Part shown: positions 1 to 13,247 of the stretch, piece after piece | Numbering within the stretch: position 1 is the first letter of the stretch | Layout of the letters: every line of letters begins with the position of its first letter | Origin: Hyposmocoma kahamanoa | Taxonomy: Eukaryota; Arthropoda; Insecta; Lepidoptera; Cosmopterigidae | Assembly (NCBI RefSeq): GCF_003589595.1 | Contig: NW_020654080.1 | Span: forward strand, 10,713,578 to 10,777,577 | DNA length: 64,000 nt | Direction of reading: 5' to 3' | Program-made: the position numbers and the translations under genes | Notes under the pieces: generated by a model | Databases searched by the model: none | The model's input: only the letters and a program-made list of their open reading frames with translations | Told to the model about the DNA's origin: nothing

Positions 1-3000
1 GTGTCTGTGGGGACTGCCTACGCGCGAAAAAATATGCTGGTGTAATCACTATGGCGCGAATTGTTATAACAACAACATCTACTCGAAAACTAAAACAACA
101 CCAAATGTTTATGCATGCAACGTTTAGGGAATGTTTGCTTTATTGGGGCAGCCTGTAGTAGTAGGCATACGGATTTAACTTCTGCACGTAGTTCCGATTG
201 CTGCATAGTTGTACTTGGAAATACTATATAGGAGTAGGTTCTGCACAATGAATGAACATGAGATTGCATTATGATTACGGCATCGGCCAACTTTAAGTTA
301 CTTACGAAAAATATTAAATTAAAAATATTTCGTCTGTTTATGAAATGGGACGAGTGAACGCTTTAAAGGCACCTTCAGCACCATTTGCTCGATTCTTGAC
401 GATCGTTGGTGTCGTATATGATGTATTTTGACTATCAATAGGTGCCTACAGATATGGTCGATTCTGGATCATCGTTATTGACGCTCAATATGCTGTGTTT
501 TGGCCATCAATAAGATCTGTCAGCTAACAGATTTGCTCAATTTAATCGATCGTTACTGTCCCCTGTTAGCGACCAATAAATATTAGAGTTAAAATCGAAC
601 AAATTTATACAATACAAAAAATACGTTATCGATCGATTGTTTCTTATACATTTACTCGATTTTACCTGATCATACGTGTCGATAGACGAAAAAAAAAGGA
701 AGGAGCGGCTAATGCCGAGGAGTGTCCAACCAAAACGTGTGCCACAAACGTGTTGTTACAAAAAGGTCAAGTTCAAAACAATTTACATAAATTTTAAATG
801 GTAGCGTGAATAATAGACACTAAAACGTTTGATTTAGAATTCACCTGCACCTGTTTTATAGGTCAACCGGCTGAAGTTCGTTAATCTCTGAAGTGACATT
901 ATTTTCGCCGACGGAGCGTTACGACCAGCGTATCGACAAGCCAAAAGGATCGGCCATTCTGGCTTTGTACCAAGGAACGCGAACGTCGGCCTAACTAATG
1001 TACATTTCGCGACCCAAGTTGGCATTTTGTTCAGCAACTATTGACCGTACGACATAACCGATGTAATCTCGACGCGTTTAACTCAACACTTAGACTTACT
1101 TTGATTTTATTTACATCTAAAAACGCAATTCATAATGTAAGCTAGTGACTATCTACTAATGATCAAGTTAGGAAACTAGACCATATCTGGGCATTATTTT
1201 TTAAATGTTCATGACCAAACCAAAATTGCAGTTACAGTCCAATGCAACCGCGGTATTTTTCATCAACATTTATGTCTAGCCTTATACCGATTTTAAGTCT
1301 TAATGATGTACCGTATCGCACTAGATCTGAAGACATTGTATTGATTGCGCATACGATGACAAATCAAGTTGGCACAATTTAAATGTTACATAGTAATTTT
1401 AGTATATTTTAATGTTGTGACAACATTGTAAGGCTGTATCATGTTTATCTTGGATATACCTAAGTGACAGGTGCGACATGGTGACATTTTAAACGATTTG
1501 CCTTCTTAGTTATGTATCACGAGATACTAAACGTTTATTGTTGATATTATTCATCTAAAAGATTAAGCGGGTAAATCAATTTGTATTAAACGAATAATTA
1601 TCTGTTTCGCAAACACTTATGTACGGCCCGTATTTCCATAGGCGGGTGCGCCTCCGCCTTGTTGCGAAATCTGTGACAACAAGCGCCAAGCGCATTAGCC
1701 CAGTGACTGGTACAGGCCGCTCAGGATGACGACCCCAGATGACACCCTGCAGACAGAAATAAATCTGCAAACTAAACAAACCCGGCATTTCCGCCACCAC
1801 GTGCTCCCAGACACAATTAACTCCCCAGTGCAATTTGCCAGGTATGTCTCAACTCTTTTTGCATATTTACGCCATGAATGGACGGCACATTACATAATTT
1901 GGCATGGAGTGGTCCCTGACTCATTTCACAGAATTAACATGTCTAGCGCGAAACCGAAACTCCCGCAGCAGCACTCCACATATCATAACTACATAATAAG
2001 TTCATATTCGTAATTTAATTGAATCAGTATTATTCAAAATAATATTCTATATTTTACGCTTGTGTGTTTCATCTTTTTGACACAAACACTCATTAATTTC
2101 GTATGAAAATTACTATTAATAACGAACAAAGACACTTTGGCAGGTACTTTGTCGCTGATTATAGTAGCGGCTGGTACTGACAGATTTAATGGTTTGATGA
2201 CGAGAAATGCTGCCGCCGCCGGCCACTTGATTCAGCTTCATATTACGCTTATAAGTCAGCAACAGAGATGACGGTGTCGCAAAAAGATTAAAGCAAATTG
2301 GCATCAATTCACCGCATCTATTTCCACACAAAATATCCCCTTGCATGAGTTATGGTCACAGTGGCACGGCGAACGGGCGGCGTGTTTGCCAAAACCAGGA
2401 TTATAACCGACCTACTACGTTAGACTTCAAATATGAAGAATAAACGTTTACGTAACTGCTCAGAATTCAGAAACATTATTACACAATGAAAAGTTATATA
2501 TTGCTTTCAGATCTGAACGTTTTATAATGCGGAATATGTGCTATAACTCACGGCTAATGCTGCTAATGTGTAACAAATCACACGCATCTCACTTTAGCAT
2601 GTAACCATGTCTCCATAAATTGATGAATCGTGAAACGACCGGCACGAAAGTTATGGAACTTTACCGCCGTAAGTTCTAAAAGTGAGTTGTTGTATAGCAA
2701 ATAACAACAGAAACTAAACTAATATATACAGTGTAAAAAAAGTTATTTTCGCCGGCGCCCAGGGCCATGGCGCGGAAACATTAACGAAATGCCCCGTTTC
2801 TGCATGTTGGCGCACATTGCGAATAGTGCCGATTGTGCCCATTACTCGCCTCTATTACGACCCTCTCTACGAATCACAGATGACATAACGTGGCACTTAA
2901 CCATTCAGACGTGCGCTGTTACTGTTTCATCGTAACTTGCAATCACTTCCAATACTGATGCCCAGAAGTTACGCAAATTCATGGTGATTCATACATTCGA

Positions 3001-4090
3001 GAACGTACAACTTGGGCGATTTAAACATTTGACTCCCAAGTAATATAATTTAGGCAAATAAAACATTTTAATATATTAAATTCAGCTTGAATTCAATGAG
3101 TATTAAGCATAGCATGATATATTAAATTCGTTAAAAGCAATATCACACATCTAAAAACAATGAATAACTGCAAAGAAAAGGTGTATAACAGCTGGAGTAG
3201 TAAACAACAAAAAGAAAAAAACAAAATAGAAGCAATAAACTAAAGCCAACAGTTCGGAGGAGCATCCATAAAACTTTTGAGCTGATAATAAAACGCTACA
3301 AGGTATAAATACGACAAGAATTATAACCGCTACTTTGTTACGTCACGCGCACCGGATAGACAAATTCGAATAGTAGCCGCTACCAAAGTCGTATATTGTG
3401 CAGCAGTCTTTATTTTGGAATATATTTACACGTGCTTAGTGCTGGAACTCGCATTTGTTTAAGCTGTGCTTGTCTTATTAAATACCATATAACGCACTTG
3501 CTCGCATAGCTTGTAACAGTAAACGACTATCTCGAATGGAACATTCATTAGACATGTACGTAAGCTTGAATTGTGTCTTGCAACTGTCAAATCACTTATG
3601 CTTGTAGGAAAAAAATCTTATGGCGAAAGTATTACAGCAAAACAGAAAAAATCCTTTTGACTTTTAAACGTTAACGGGAAAAATAACATGTCGAAATTTT
3701 CTAGTGATTCCCGGGAACTTTTGAGGCGACCGAGATATGTCTACATAGCGAAGAATGTCACAATAACCCCGGCCTATATCTCACGCGTTTAGAAAATAGC
3801 TGCCCACTTATAAGTGGAGGAATCTTGTAAACAGTTATTTTCCCAACTATGAGTGTGTTGTAACATTAAAAGGCGCGTACGTATCATACAATCTAACCAA
3901 TGTAGAGAAGTAATCAAACTGATATGACGAGCACAATTCACATTTAATATCCAATTCTTCTTCTTTCAAATAATCATTTTCTTTCAAGAAATCAACTTAG
4001 ACCTTTCAAGTGCAGATCGTTAATTCATTTGATAAGGCGCAATTAGAAATTGAAAGTGGTTTGTCAGAGTCCAGTTGACACGGCTCCAAG
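1..4090. other. Gene-free AT-rich sequence at left edge
   Basis: Only short frames with no family likeness were seen. GC-richer islands at about 840-1030, 1610-2010 and 2740-2900 may be old transposon remains; none has a recognisable end or protein. Confidence 0.5.
385..520. repeat. Diverged tandem duplication of about 65-70 bp
   Basis: Two successive units share TTTG/GGTCGATTCT, a GACGATCGTT-like block, an ATATGATGTATTTTG-like block and CATCAATA. Divergence is high. Confidence 0.4.
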
Positions 4091-4171
4091 ATGCTGTCGA
4101 CAGATAACGGTAACATGGTTCAAGTGGTCGCGCAAGCGCCAATCGCATCCGACGACTTGCGTAAATCATAA
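4091..4171 (+). other. Small coding-like frame of 26 codons, unassigned
   Basis: ATG in the context CCAAGATGC opens a 26-residue frame (begins MLSTDNGNMVQVVAQ, ends TAA) with GC-rich third positions unlike its AT-rich surroundings. A GTAAAT near its end could act as a splice donor. It could be a first coding exon of an unseen gene or chance. No family is recognised. Confidence 0.25.
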
Positions 4172-7100
4172 TGCAGAACACTACAGCCAGCGTGCGTATA
4201 CTGTACGTGTCTAAGTTTCTGTCAATATTGCTTTATATATTTGGCAGTGCACCAGACCTTATAGTGTATTCAAATTTGTTGTTATGCGTCCATATTTCAT
4301 CTGTTTGCAAGGACGTTCGTCAATGTCAAATGAATCGGGAATCATGACGTTTGTGAGGAACTTTCTGTTTCGTATTGCGAGGATATGATACCTTCTATTG
4401 TATTAGATTTGTCAGAGAAAAGTGTAAAATAGGATATTTGGTGGTCGTAAAGAAACGAGGTCAAGGTGGAAAATGAGAACGAGGTTGAAAGCCAATATTT
4501 CCCGTCGATAATGTAAAAAATAACATCGCCATGGACATTTACTGAAATAATCGAAGGAATAGGAATTGTTATCACAATTAAAGTGTCTAGACATAGCATA
4601 ATAGCTAGACACAAGTGTGAAAATTATGAATGGCACGCAATCAAAACCGCTCGCCGTCGCCAAGTGTGTTGAAGAATAAATTTATGGAATAATAAGGAGC
4701 GACATGAATTAAATAGTTGCATATACGACTGTAGTTATTGCGCATAGCTATAGCGAGCACATACTTTAAATTCAACAAGCGGTTTATAGAGAATTACACA
4801 ACTACGGACAGTCAGTGCCAAAATTCTATTTGTGACACAAACCGAGACGGGTATATTTAACTGCCACCCATAAACTGTCGAATACTGTCTCTGACAACGT
4901 CGTTGGACAACGAGCACGATTAAACAAAACAACATTTTTAAATACATGGTTTTATGTCCCGAAAGCCAATAAACGAACTTAAAATTGGATTAAAAATGTT
5001 TTACAAACCACTGTTAGTGAGTTCGTTATAGTACCAACTACATGTACGAAAGGACAAAACAATTTAATAAATAATTAACACCAAAAGCCCTCGACAACGC
5101 AGGAAATGTCTAATATAGTGGACATATTCGTGCAAACACAAGTGAAAACTCAGATTTCAAAACAAAGATCTGTTAACAATATTTTCTCCAGTTAATGTAA
5201 AGCTTTATTACACATTGTATTCCGTTGTTCGCAGAATAATTACGAGTTTGTTTGCGCCTCCTCCAAACAAACATTCCATTCTTATGCGGTACAGCATTAC
5301 CTCAACCGAAACGCCGACACTCGATGCATAAATAGAAACATTTCTTGGATGGAAATTCACGACTTTTATTTTAGGGCCGTCATCAAACCGGAGAAAATGT
5401 TGTCATAGTCACAGTTCTATTTATAAGGTGAATGAAAAATAACATGACGCGTCGTTCAAATTATGTATGCACTTTGAAACCGTCCTTAGCTGTTGTTATT
5501 TTATAATAATGACCTATATTCGCTTTCACAAACAACTTTACATTTATATTGACAATATATTTACGAGTCGAATTATTTTCCTAAAGTTTCAAACTTTCGT
5601 AAGTTTAACAATAAAATGTCATTTTTATTTTATTTATATTTAAAGGAGCTTGAGTCATACAAGAAAATAGGTCGCCGCAAGTTTATGAAAATCCATTTCA
5701 GTTAGCTAGTAGTCCTAGATATTCTAAAAAGTTTCTAAGTCCGACTTTCGACATTGCAACCTAAACGAATTACGTTTTTTGAGATTTTAGCGTTTTCAAT
5801 AAAGTACTTTATGTTGGCAATAGACCGCATCTCGTGACTGCGCGGGCCGTATTCGCGAACGCACGTGTGGGCGGCCATAGAACCGCCCCACTCTATGAAA
5901 ACAAAGTTTATATTGTGTGCTTCCGTTTTGCATACTCGCAGAGTAGACATTGGAATGAGAAGTAACGGAAAGCGGATATTCGTTTATTTATATTTTGTGA
6001 GAATTTAATTACATTTAACTTAAATCACATTTTAATATAACTAACATCAACCGTTAGGTTAAAACGTGGATCAAGAAATCTTGGAAAAACTTGTAAAAGA
6101 CGCCATCACTATGAATTCTGGGCATTATGATAACATGGGACATATTTCTTGCAATGTATAACCAAAACAATTTAAAAAATAATTACTTTAATTTGTCTTT
6201 AATTGAAAATTTCAACAATTCATACGCTATAAGCAAAACGCACATCTCTACGAAAGTACAAAGCTCCGTCCATCTTCGTAGAACTATAAACATTATTACA
6301 ATACAAACAGGATAAACGCGTCAAAGATTCCATAGCTATGAATAAAATTTACAAATTGGGTCATGGGAGTACTAATACTTTAATGCAAAGATTGCAAAGT
6401 GCAATAACAAAATTAAATGTTAACAACTTAATTTTAATTAAAAACCGTACCGCTTTCATAGAGACTAAGTAAATTTAGTCGAATCGAGGAATTTACAACT
6501 TGGCAAAGAACAGTCAAGTGGTTTACGTTGCAGATCCTTATTGGATCATTAATCCACAATATCAGGATAACTTCTTAGTCATTTGCAGGATTTGAAACAA
6601 AGAATGGATGAATTTGTATTGCATATTAAAATTACAATAACTATACAGAACACATTCCTTAGAAGATTTTGAATGAAAATTGTAGACGCTAGAACACCTT
6701 AACAAGTGTCAAGTAACAAAAAAATGTTGGATGCCAATGACAACATGGAGCGGATAGCAGTAATGATGATCGATGACTTTACCGTAGCGCGTCAGTCGGC
6801 GGTCTCGAGAGCCAATACTAATTAATAGGCGTCCCGCCGGTCTCTCAGACGACCTTAGTCGCTGACGCCGCTACCTGTCACAACATCGATGAACATGTCG
6901 TCATAAACACACTACTAGACTGTCAAAGAATGACTGACTACAAATGCATGTTCCAATCTTCTAATACTTAATGGACTTGTCTTATCAACATTTATATCGG
7001 TAAAACATTATAGCCTAAAATATTTAGTCGTAAATTACTCACAAGTCTTACAATAAACTATAAACAGTTGTACTTTTACTGCTCTAATAACAATGCTGTA

Positions 7101-8160
7101 TTATATTCAAGAAAATATACGAAACGATATTTTGAAAAGTAGCGACACGCCCAAATTGTGCAAGGAACAATAGTAAAGCTACGTACGGCGTATGGCTAAT
7201 GAATTCAAGGCATTCGACGTGTATGTTTACGACTCCCGGTTACATAACGTCACTCCAGACCATTCTGGTCACTATTTATACTTACACTTCCATTCCCGTA
7301 CCACAGTGACACATATTACTTACTCCCGTGACTGAGGACAGGCTAAAGATAATTTTCCTGCGTTTTAACCCACTCATTAACCGGATTTGAACGCCCGTTA
7401 CGGTACATTTTTATTTCTTAAAAAATGCTCACACAATGCACTCATCTTGCGTTAAGTAGACTAAGATGAGAACAAATTTGAAAGTAAAATAATGCCGCAT
7501 TTTACATTGTATATCACACTTTTTATTAAAATAGTAAGGTGTACAAAACTTCTTTGATCTTTTATCAGATGACCTCTGTAACGAAAATGTTTTTCTGTAG
7601 AGCTCTTGAGGTGAATGCGAGACCTTGTAATGTGTATAAATTTAAAAAATATATATGAATACAATCCGCCTTCCATAGAATACTTAGGTATATAAATTAT
7701 TTACTAGTCAAAAAGGTAATGAGAATGCTTAATGATGAGCAAATAAAAGTTCTCAAATTAATAGTAAATTATGTGCATAATTTTTTTCCGCCATACAAAA
7801 AGATGGTGACCTATGTCAATCCATTTTTTCTATGAATTCCTTCAACAAGTATATGTAGGCAGAAAAGTAGAAAGGTAAACAGAAAAGTGGGGGTGTTAGT
7901 AACCACACAGACACGTGGCCGCCCCGTACCGTTGTCGCAGGCGCATCGCGGCTTCACAACAGACAGCAAACAAACTTAATCAAATATTATCTTACACGCT
8001 GACAGTAAAACATTTTACTATTTAAATACACGTAAGGTGGAGGCTATTTATAGTTAATAAATTAATTGTAATTAAATTTACTTAGTATTAAGACTGATAT
8101 AACTCTTGTCCTATCGGTAAAAAGCTAAATTGTAAATACATAGCAGGGGATCACACAATA
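4172..8160. other. Gene-free AT-rich sequence
   Basis: No supported gene. It holds an imperfect palindrome at 6785-6866 and a CpG-richer patch near 5830-5900. The open frames are short and have no family likeness. Confidence 0.5.
6785..6866. repeat. Imperfect GC-rich palindrome
   Basis: GTAGCGCGTCAG on the left pairs with CTGACGCCGCTAC on the right, with further pairing of GGTCTC/GAGACC-like blocks inside. It stands out in AT-rich surroundings and may be a small hairpin MITE. Confidence 0.4.
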
Positions 8161-8232
8161 TCTCGAAGATATATTTTGCTAACATTACTGTGTACTTTGT
8201 GTTATCTTTTTTATTTATCTGAATGCGGCTGC

Positions 8233-8688
8233 ATGAGGCACAATGTTATCGAAGCAAGGCTTGAGGTAATCGGTAGTCGTACCGTCGCAGTGCCTGCAGC
8301 GTTTCGGCTCCGGGGGCGCGAGCTCGTCGCAGAGTTCGCGGTGTCGCACCGGCATGGCGGCGCATCCCGCGCCGGCGCCGCACTACACCACCGGCGCCAG
8401 CGGCAGCGCCAGGACCTCAGCACCAGAGCTCACGAACACGGGTTCGCGTTGCTCGGCCGCTCCTCCGGCGGCGGCGTCACCACTGCCACTGTGCCTGTCC
8501 GACTCCGCCCGCCCCGGCCGATAGGCGGCGCCCATTCCCAAGCTATTTTCAGCTTCCGTGACTCACGGCTCGAACTGCCCGTGCCGGCGCCCGCGCAGCT
8601 CAGGCTCTACGCTACCCCGCAAGCCTACACGACGGCAGGCAAACACGTGCTCATCAAGATGGAAGTCCCTGGCAAATCCTTGATGTAA
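8233..8688 (+). other. GC-rich open frame of 151 codons, unassigned
   Basis: The frame is open from at least 8176; the first ATG is at 8233 and TAA at 8686-8688. From about 8290 to 8660 GC content and GC at third positions are very high, as in lepidopteran coding exons, while both flanks are AT-rich. The translation is Ala/Arg/His-rich in the middle and ends with a more ordinary segment (AIFSFRDSRLEL, then HVLIKMEV). No family was recognised. It may be an exon, a retrocopy fragment or a transposon piece; frames on both strands are partly open, as expected at high GC. There is no clear poly(A). Confidence 0.35.
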
Positions 8689-8859
8689 TATCCCATATGC
8701 CCTAATATCAATGTACAATTTAGACAAACATAACAAATTTTTTTTTTTAAATTACAATAATTGTAATTTTATTTTCATTGTAGAAATTCGATTAAAATGA
8801 CTTTCCACTACGATATACAATTATTATATGAATAGGATAGATACAATTTAGTACCAGTA

Positions 8860-9165
8860 GAGATCCTTGTGAAAGAGTTCGTCCAGGGAAGTACTGCCAC
8901 CTTACCTATTGCTGCCGCCAAGCAGTAATGTCAGCATTACTGTGTTCCGATTTTAAAGGGTAAGTATGCTGGTGAAATTACAGGCACATGCGACTTGTCA
9001 ACTCAGGGTGACGGGCGCAGTGACAGTGCCCCTTAAATCTTTGCGGTTTAAAGCTCTGAGTGGCACTGCAACTGTTATGGACAGGCATATAGCTTACCAT
9101 CAGGCATACAATTTGTGCGTACTGTCAATTTATGTTATAAAAAAAAAAAAGGATGAGAAGTAGTA
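8860..9165 (+). repeat. SINE-like repeat, family A, copy 1
   Basis: Runs from CTTGTGAAAGAGTTCGTCCA through CCGCCAAGCAGTAATG, TGGTGAAATTACAGG and GGGTGACGGGCGCAGTG, and ends in an A-run near 9137-9150. The same order occurs near 30570, 32395 and, inverted, near 22010. Confidence 0.8.
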
Positions 9166-10080
9166 GGTCTGTAGAGTGTTGTTACTGCACTCATGCTACT
9201 TAGCATGTCCAGCAAATTCGTATTTTCCATTATGTTATGTTAATTAAAACTTCATTTTTGATAAGTCTAGAATCCATCAAAGCCGCAATTTATTTTGAAT
9301 GAAAAAAAATTGTAAGTTTGTTGCATTTCCAGTTCAGTATAAGTGGTGACAGATTGCAGTTTATTATACTTAATGTGCTCAGTATTGCTGGATGTGTGAA
9401 TTGCAGTACCTTACTTTTAAGGAAAATTTTTTGGAGAATCACAACTAGGCAGAAGTTTCCTTACTGAAGCGCAGCTGGGTATTTTTTTCCCAATAGATTT
9501 ATATATGGAATGCAATTCTATAAGTTTATTTGATTATTAGACAGTTATATAGGGTAGGAAAAGTAGTTTTTTGTTATTAAATATATCAAAATCCACTGCT
9601 TTAAATGTACATCGAAGAATAGATTTAGAATCTAGGTTTTATATACTTTAAAATGCGCTATGTGTAGCTTGTCTACAAGCCAGTTTATTGGTCGCCCTTT
9701 CATACAATTATTTTGCTATTGTAATCTGCTATAGTACATTACAATGGTATGGGTATATAATGGCAATTTGAAACATGATACTAAGCATAAATACTCTCGA
9801 GATTACACATTTAATGGGCAATTTTCTCTTTACTTTCTCACAATCTGCTATGAAATGCAACTTAGGAATTAAAAAACAGATCCAGTTAAGTGAGATCCTA
9901 AAGTACCTAGGTTTTGCACTAAGTTTATATCTACACACAATTTAGAGAAAAGCAAAAATAGGTGCTTATTTTCTATTCTTTATTTTTCTGATGTAAATTT
10001 TTTTGTACGCTTTGTTGCATTTCTTAATGCAAAACTGTCACAAAATCCAAACTTCTTCTTCCTCCTGTCCTGTTCCCACT

Positions 10081-10372
10081 CTAGGTGGGGTCGGCACGAC
10101 ATGTATTTTGTGAAAGTAACTCTATCTGTGTGTCTGTTATGTTTTTACACCTAAACCTGTGAACCAATTTTGATGCAATTTTGGTATATAGCTCAATAGG
10201 TCCTAGAAGACATAGGCTACGTTTTGCAAGAAAAAGAAATCTTAATAAAAATAAAGGGTGAATATTTTTATGCAAAACCAATAAATCTATGAAAATTAGT
10301 GCAGTATAGTAGGCTAGTCGTACTTATTCTACGCAGACGAAGTCGCGGGCATCAGCAAGTACTAGTATATTT
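10081..10372. repeat. Dispersed repeat with GACGAAGTCGCGGGCATCAGC end
   Basis: Ends in TACGCAGACGAAGTCGCGGGC, preceded by text such as CCTGTGAACCAATTTTGATG and CATAGGCTACGTTTT. This is the layout of a very common lepidopteran interspersed repeat tail. The element class was not settled here. Confidence 0.6.
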
Positions 10373-11453
10373 TATGACAGATTTGCAGAAAAATCAAAAT
10401 TCATTAAAGAACATCAAATAATCTAGTTACTAATAAGTGGGTTTAAAATCGCAAAATAGGCGCCTTGTCGTCGAGTTGCGGATACCAGCCTGTTGCACCA
10501 AGTACCAAGTGGGTTTCAGACACTATTTAATAATAAAAGATAAGTTTAAGACTGAATTAAGACCTAGATTACATTACATGTAATTTTTTACTTCTCTATA
10601 ATGTCTATACCGACTGCCGGCGTAATAAAAGACGTTGCAATCGAGTGTCGAATTGTATCTTACGAGTCGGAAACCACAAACCTTCAGCTGCCTATCGGAT
10701 TTGTGTGACCCTCACTATAATGTTCAAACGATTGATCAACAAGTTAATAATAACATACTAATGCGTAGTGTCTGGTTACCGTGCGAAATGCATGACAGAT
10801 GAGCTCAACTATTTGCAGCTTAACATTTTACACGGTGATTCCAACTTGACACCAATAATTATGATAATAGCACGGTATTTATCGTTAACACCACAAACAA
10901 CAACACCTGCGATACTCTGACAATAGAAATATCAATAGTATTTTGACAAAAACGAAGCAGGTTGAATAGTGGGCGGCCAAAAAAAACTTACCTTTGTTTC
11001 GCAATAATGCAGCTTGTTCCAACTTATTGCCACTATGTTAAAAAGTTATAATTGTTCTTTATCGGCCAGAAATTGTCGAAATTCCGTTACTCCACGTCAC
11101 TATGAACAAATAATTATCTCACAAACAGAAATATATACAATCTCTCACATTTTTCAGCCATTTTGGATTTCATAACAATGTTGCCATTTGTTGAATTGTT
11201 GCCATAGTTAATTTAATAATAGTAAGAATTACCAGCATTAAATTATTATAATGTGGAGACAGAATTAAATGCAAATCGGATTATTTGTATTTTTGTTTCT
11301 GTATCTCGAGTCTGGCATAGGATGATCTCGATATCTACTCAACAACGTCTGACAGGAAACAAATGCGTTATTATTCTAAGGAAACAAACATGTTTTTTCA
11401 AGTTCGTTTGAACAAATCCGTTAAAACAGGTTTTACTCTTGATAATAAGAGTA

Positions 11454-11772
11454 AGGCTCAACTTACAATGGCGCAGAGTCGAAGGGTCGCATCGCGTCCT
11501 GTTTTTCAACTACAACGCGCGACGACTCTCGCTTTAGTGTGCCCGGATTATAGTGTGGTCGGCGTCTGACGCCTCACTTCGCTCAAGTAACGCGCGTCGA
11601 CGCGCGAAGCCGCTCAACTGCATCCAAGCGGCGACGCGCGTCGACGCCCGTTTCCATATTTGCATAACATAAATTTGTACCTTAATGATGGGAAAATAGA
11701 GATGAATATATTATAGGCGAAAAACATGACGCGTCGCAACGCTTCGACTCTGCGCCAGTGTGAGTTGAGCCT
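11454..11772. mobile_element. CpG-rich MITE with about 33-bp TIRs, TA target (copy 1)
   Basis: Left end AGGCTCAACTTACAATGGCG and right end CGCCAGTGTGAGTTGAGCCT are inverted, both running on into CAGAGTCGAAG/CTTCGACTCTG. TA flanks both sides (11452-11453, 11773-11774). The interior is rich in GCGCGTCGACGCGC. No transposase is present. A second copy lies at about 57944-58242. Confidence 0.88.
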
Positions 11773-12039
11773 TAGCGTTTGTTTAACACAAAAACTTCAT
11801 AATTATTTTTGGTTTCTTCATAGGTATCATTTATTACATTTGTTATAGTACAATACAGCATCTAGCATTAAAAACCATATAAACTAAAAGGCAGCCGAAG
11901 ATTTTGTATTTACAAAAATTAACATTAAGACAAATAAAATTTGCCTTTTTACCAGCTTGTCTTTATAGTTATAAAATAAAAAATACTACATTTTTTACTT
12001 TTTTCGCGATTTAACTATTTTTTCAAAAAATCATTTGCA

Positions 12040-12165
12040 TGATTATTAATACAAAGATCGAACACTTTCAAAAAACTCCTTCGTTCCGGCCGGATTCGAA
12101 CCGACGTCTTCTAGCATACCGTGGCAGACGCTATACCAACTAAGCCACGAACACTTAGTTACTTA
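12040..12165 (-). repeat. tRNA-like repeat with intact A and B boxes
   Basis: On the minus strand TGGCTTAGTTGG (A box) and GGTTCGAATCC (B box) lie about 37 nt apart. On the + strand the left side carries ATACAAAGATCGAACAC, the terminal motif shared with elements near 21050, 40830, 42090 and 45970. Confidence 0.7.
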
Positions 12166-12966
12166 AATAACTTTATTTAAATTATACTCTCACGCACTTA
12201 GATTTAAGTGGAACATAAAGTAAAAGAACCCGTAAGTTGACAATGATAACTATTTATTTAGTATAAAGCTCTGTGAGTACTTGTGGAACTGAAATTCATC
12301 ATGCATTGACAGCACAGTTCAGACAAAAAATATTTATTATAAATAAATATATTAAACTAAAAAATAATTTTGTACAGTACGCTTTTAAAATACTTTATAT
12401 ATATAACAAAATAAATAATAGAATAAATAAAATTAATTTCCTTGAAAAAAGATTCGATTTATGTCGTAGGTTAACGGATAAAGAGGGACTTTTTATTTTC
12501 AATTAAGAAATAACATGCAAAGTAGAACGACCTCCAAAAAATACATCAGCCTTCTGAAACCACCATAAACTAATGAATAAAAAATAATATTCAATTCGAC
12601 TTAGCAAGGACACTTCTGAAAATAAGTAGCTCATTACTTTAATTATTATCATTATACATTATTCAATGTATGTATGTCATAGTAGGCGGGCATACGGAAA
12701 TTATCTATTTTAAACATAGAAAAAACCATATTTATGTACAATTTTATTACTTACGAGAAAAGCTTAACAATAAATTTGACAGTAAGGATCCTTTCTGCAA
12801 AAGATGTTCAAAAGCCTGTTCAAAATTCAAATTCTGAATATGAAACGAATATAAGATAGTCGCGATGCAAGTCCTAAGTATACTCATCTACGAGTATATA
12901 GCGTAAAGGGCTTTGGGTCTGTCATGCGACACGTTTGGCTCCACACGTGTATCTAATCCGAAAACA

Positions 12967-13151
12967 GGGGGTCTACTCTCGATCTCCGTCTGAAACAATT
13001 GCTGCCAAATAAGCAATACTTGACCAACTGAAAAGACGCGTGATGCGAATGAAGCTTCATACTTGATACGTGGCTTTTAATTTTGTCGAATATTACTTAT
13101 TTGACAGTAATTGATTCGGACGGATGTTGGACGGAGATCGAGAGTAGACCC
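12967..13151. mobile_element. MITE with GGGGTCTACTCTCGATCTCCG inverted ends
   Basis: The left end GGGGTCTACTCTCGATCTCC and its inverted copy at 13131-13151 enclose about 185 bp. Inner pairing continues through CAATTGCTGCCAAATAAG and CTTATTTGACAGTAATTG. It has no coding capacity. Confidence 0.8.
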
Positions 13152-13167
13152 CAGATCTAGTCCTGCA

Positions 13168-13247
13168 GATAACGCACAATAGAAAGCATTTGCTATTGCA
13201 ATTGCAAAAAAAAAAATGCAAAAATATTGCAAGCTATTGTGCGTTAT
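13168..13247. repeat. 80-bp hairpin element
   Basis: ATAACGCACAATAG at the left is exactly inverted at the right (CTATTGTGCGTTAT). Inner segments TTGCTATTGCAATTGC and GCAATATT also pair partly. It lies 16 bp from the preceding MITE. Confidence 0.75.

Noticed and set aside
8966..9163. 65-codon plus-strand frame (and a similar one at 30644-30835)
   Set aside because: Both lie wholly inside SINE family A copies.
12085..12150. True tRNA genes at the tRNA-like sites (also near 16150, 40880, 46010, 51740, 57240)
   Set aside because: A and B boxes are present but acceptor stems do not close, and the copies lie inside larger repeated elements.
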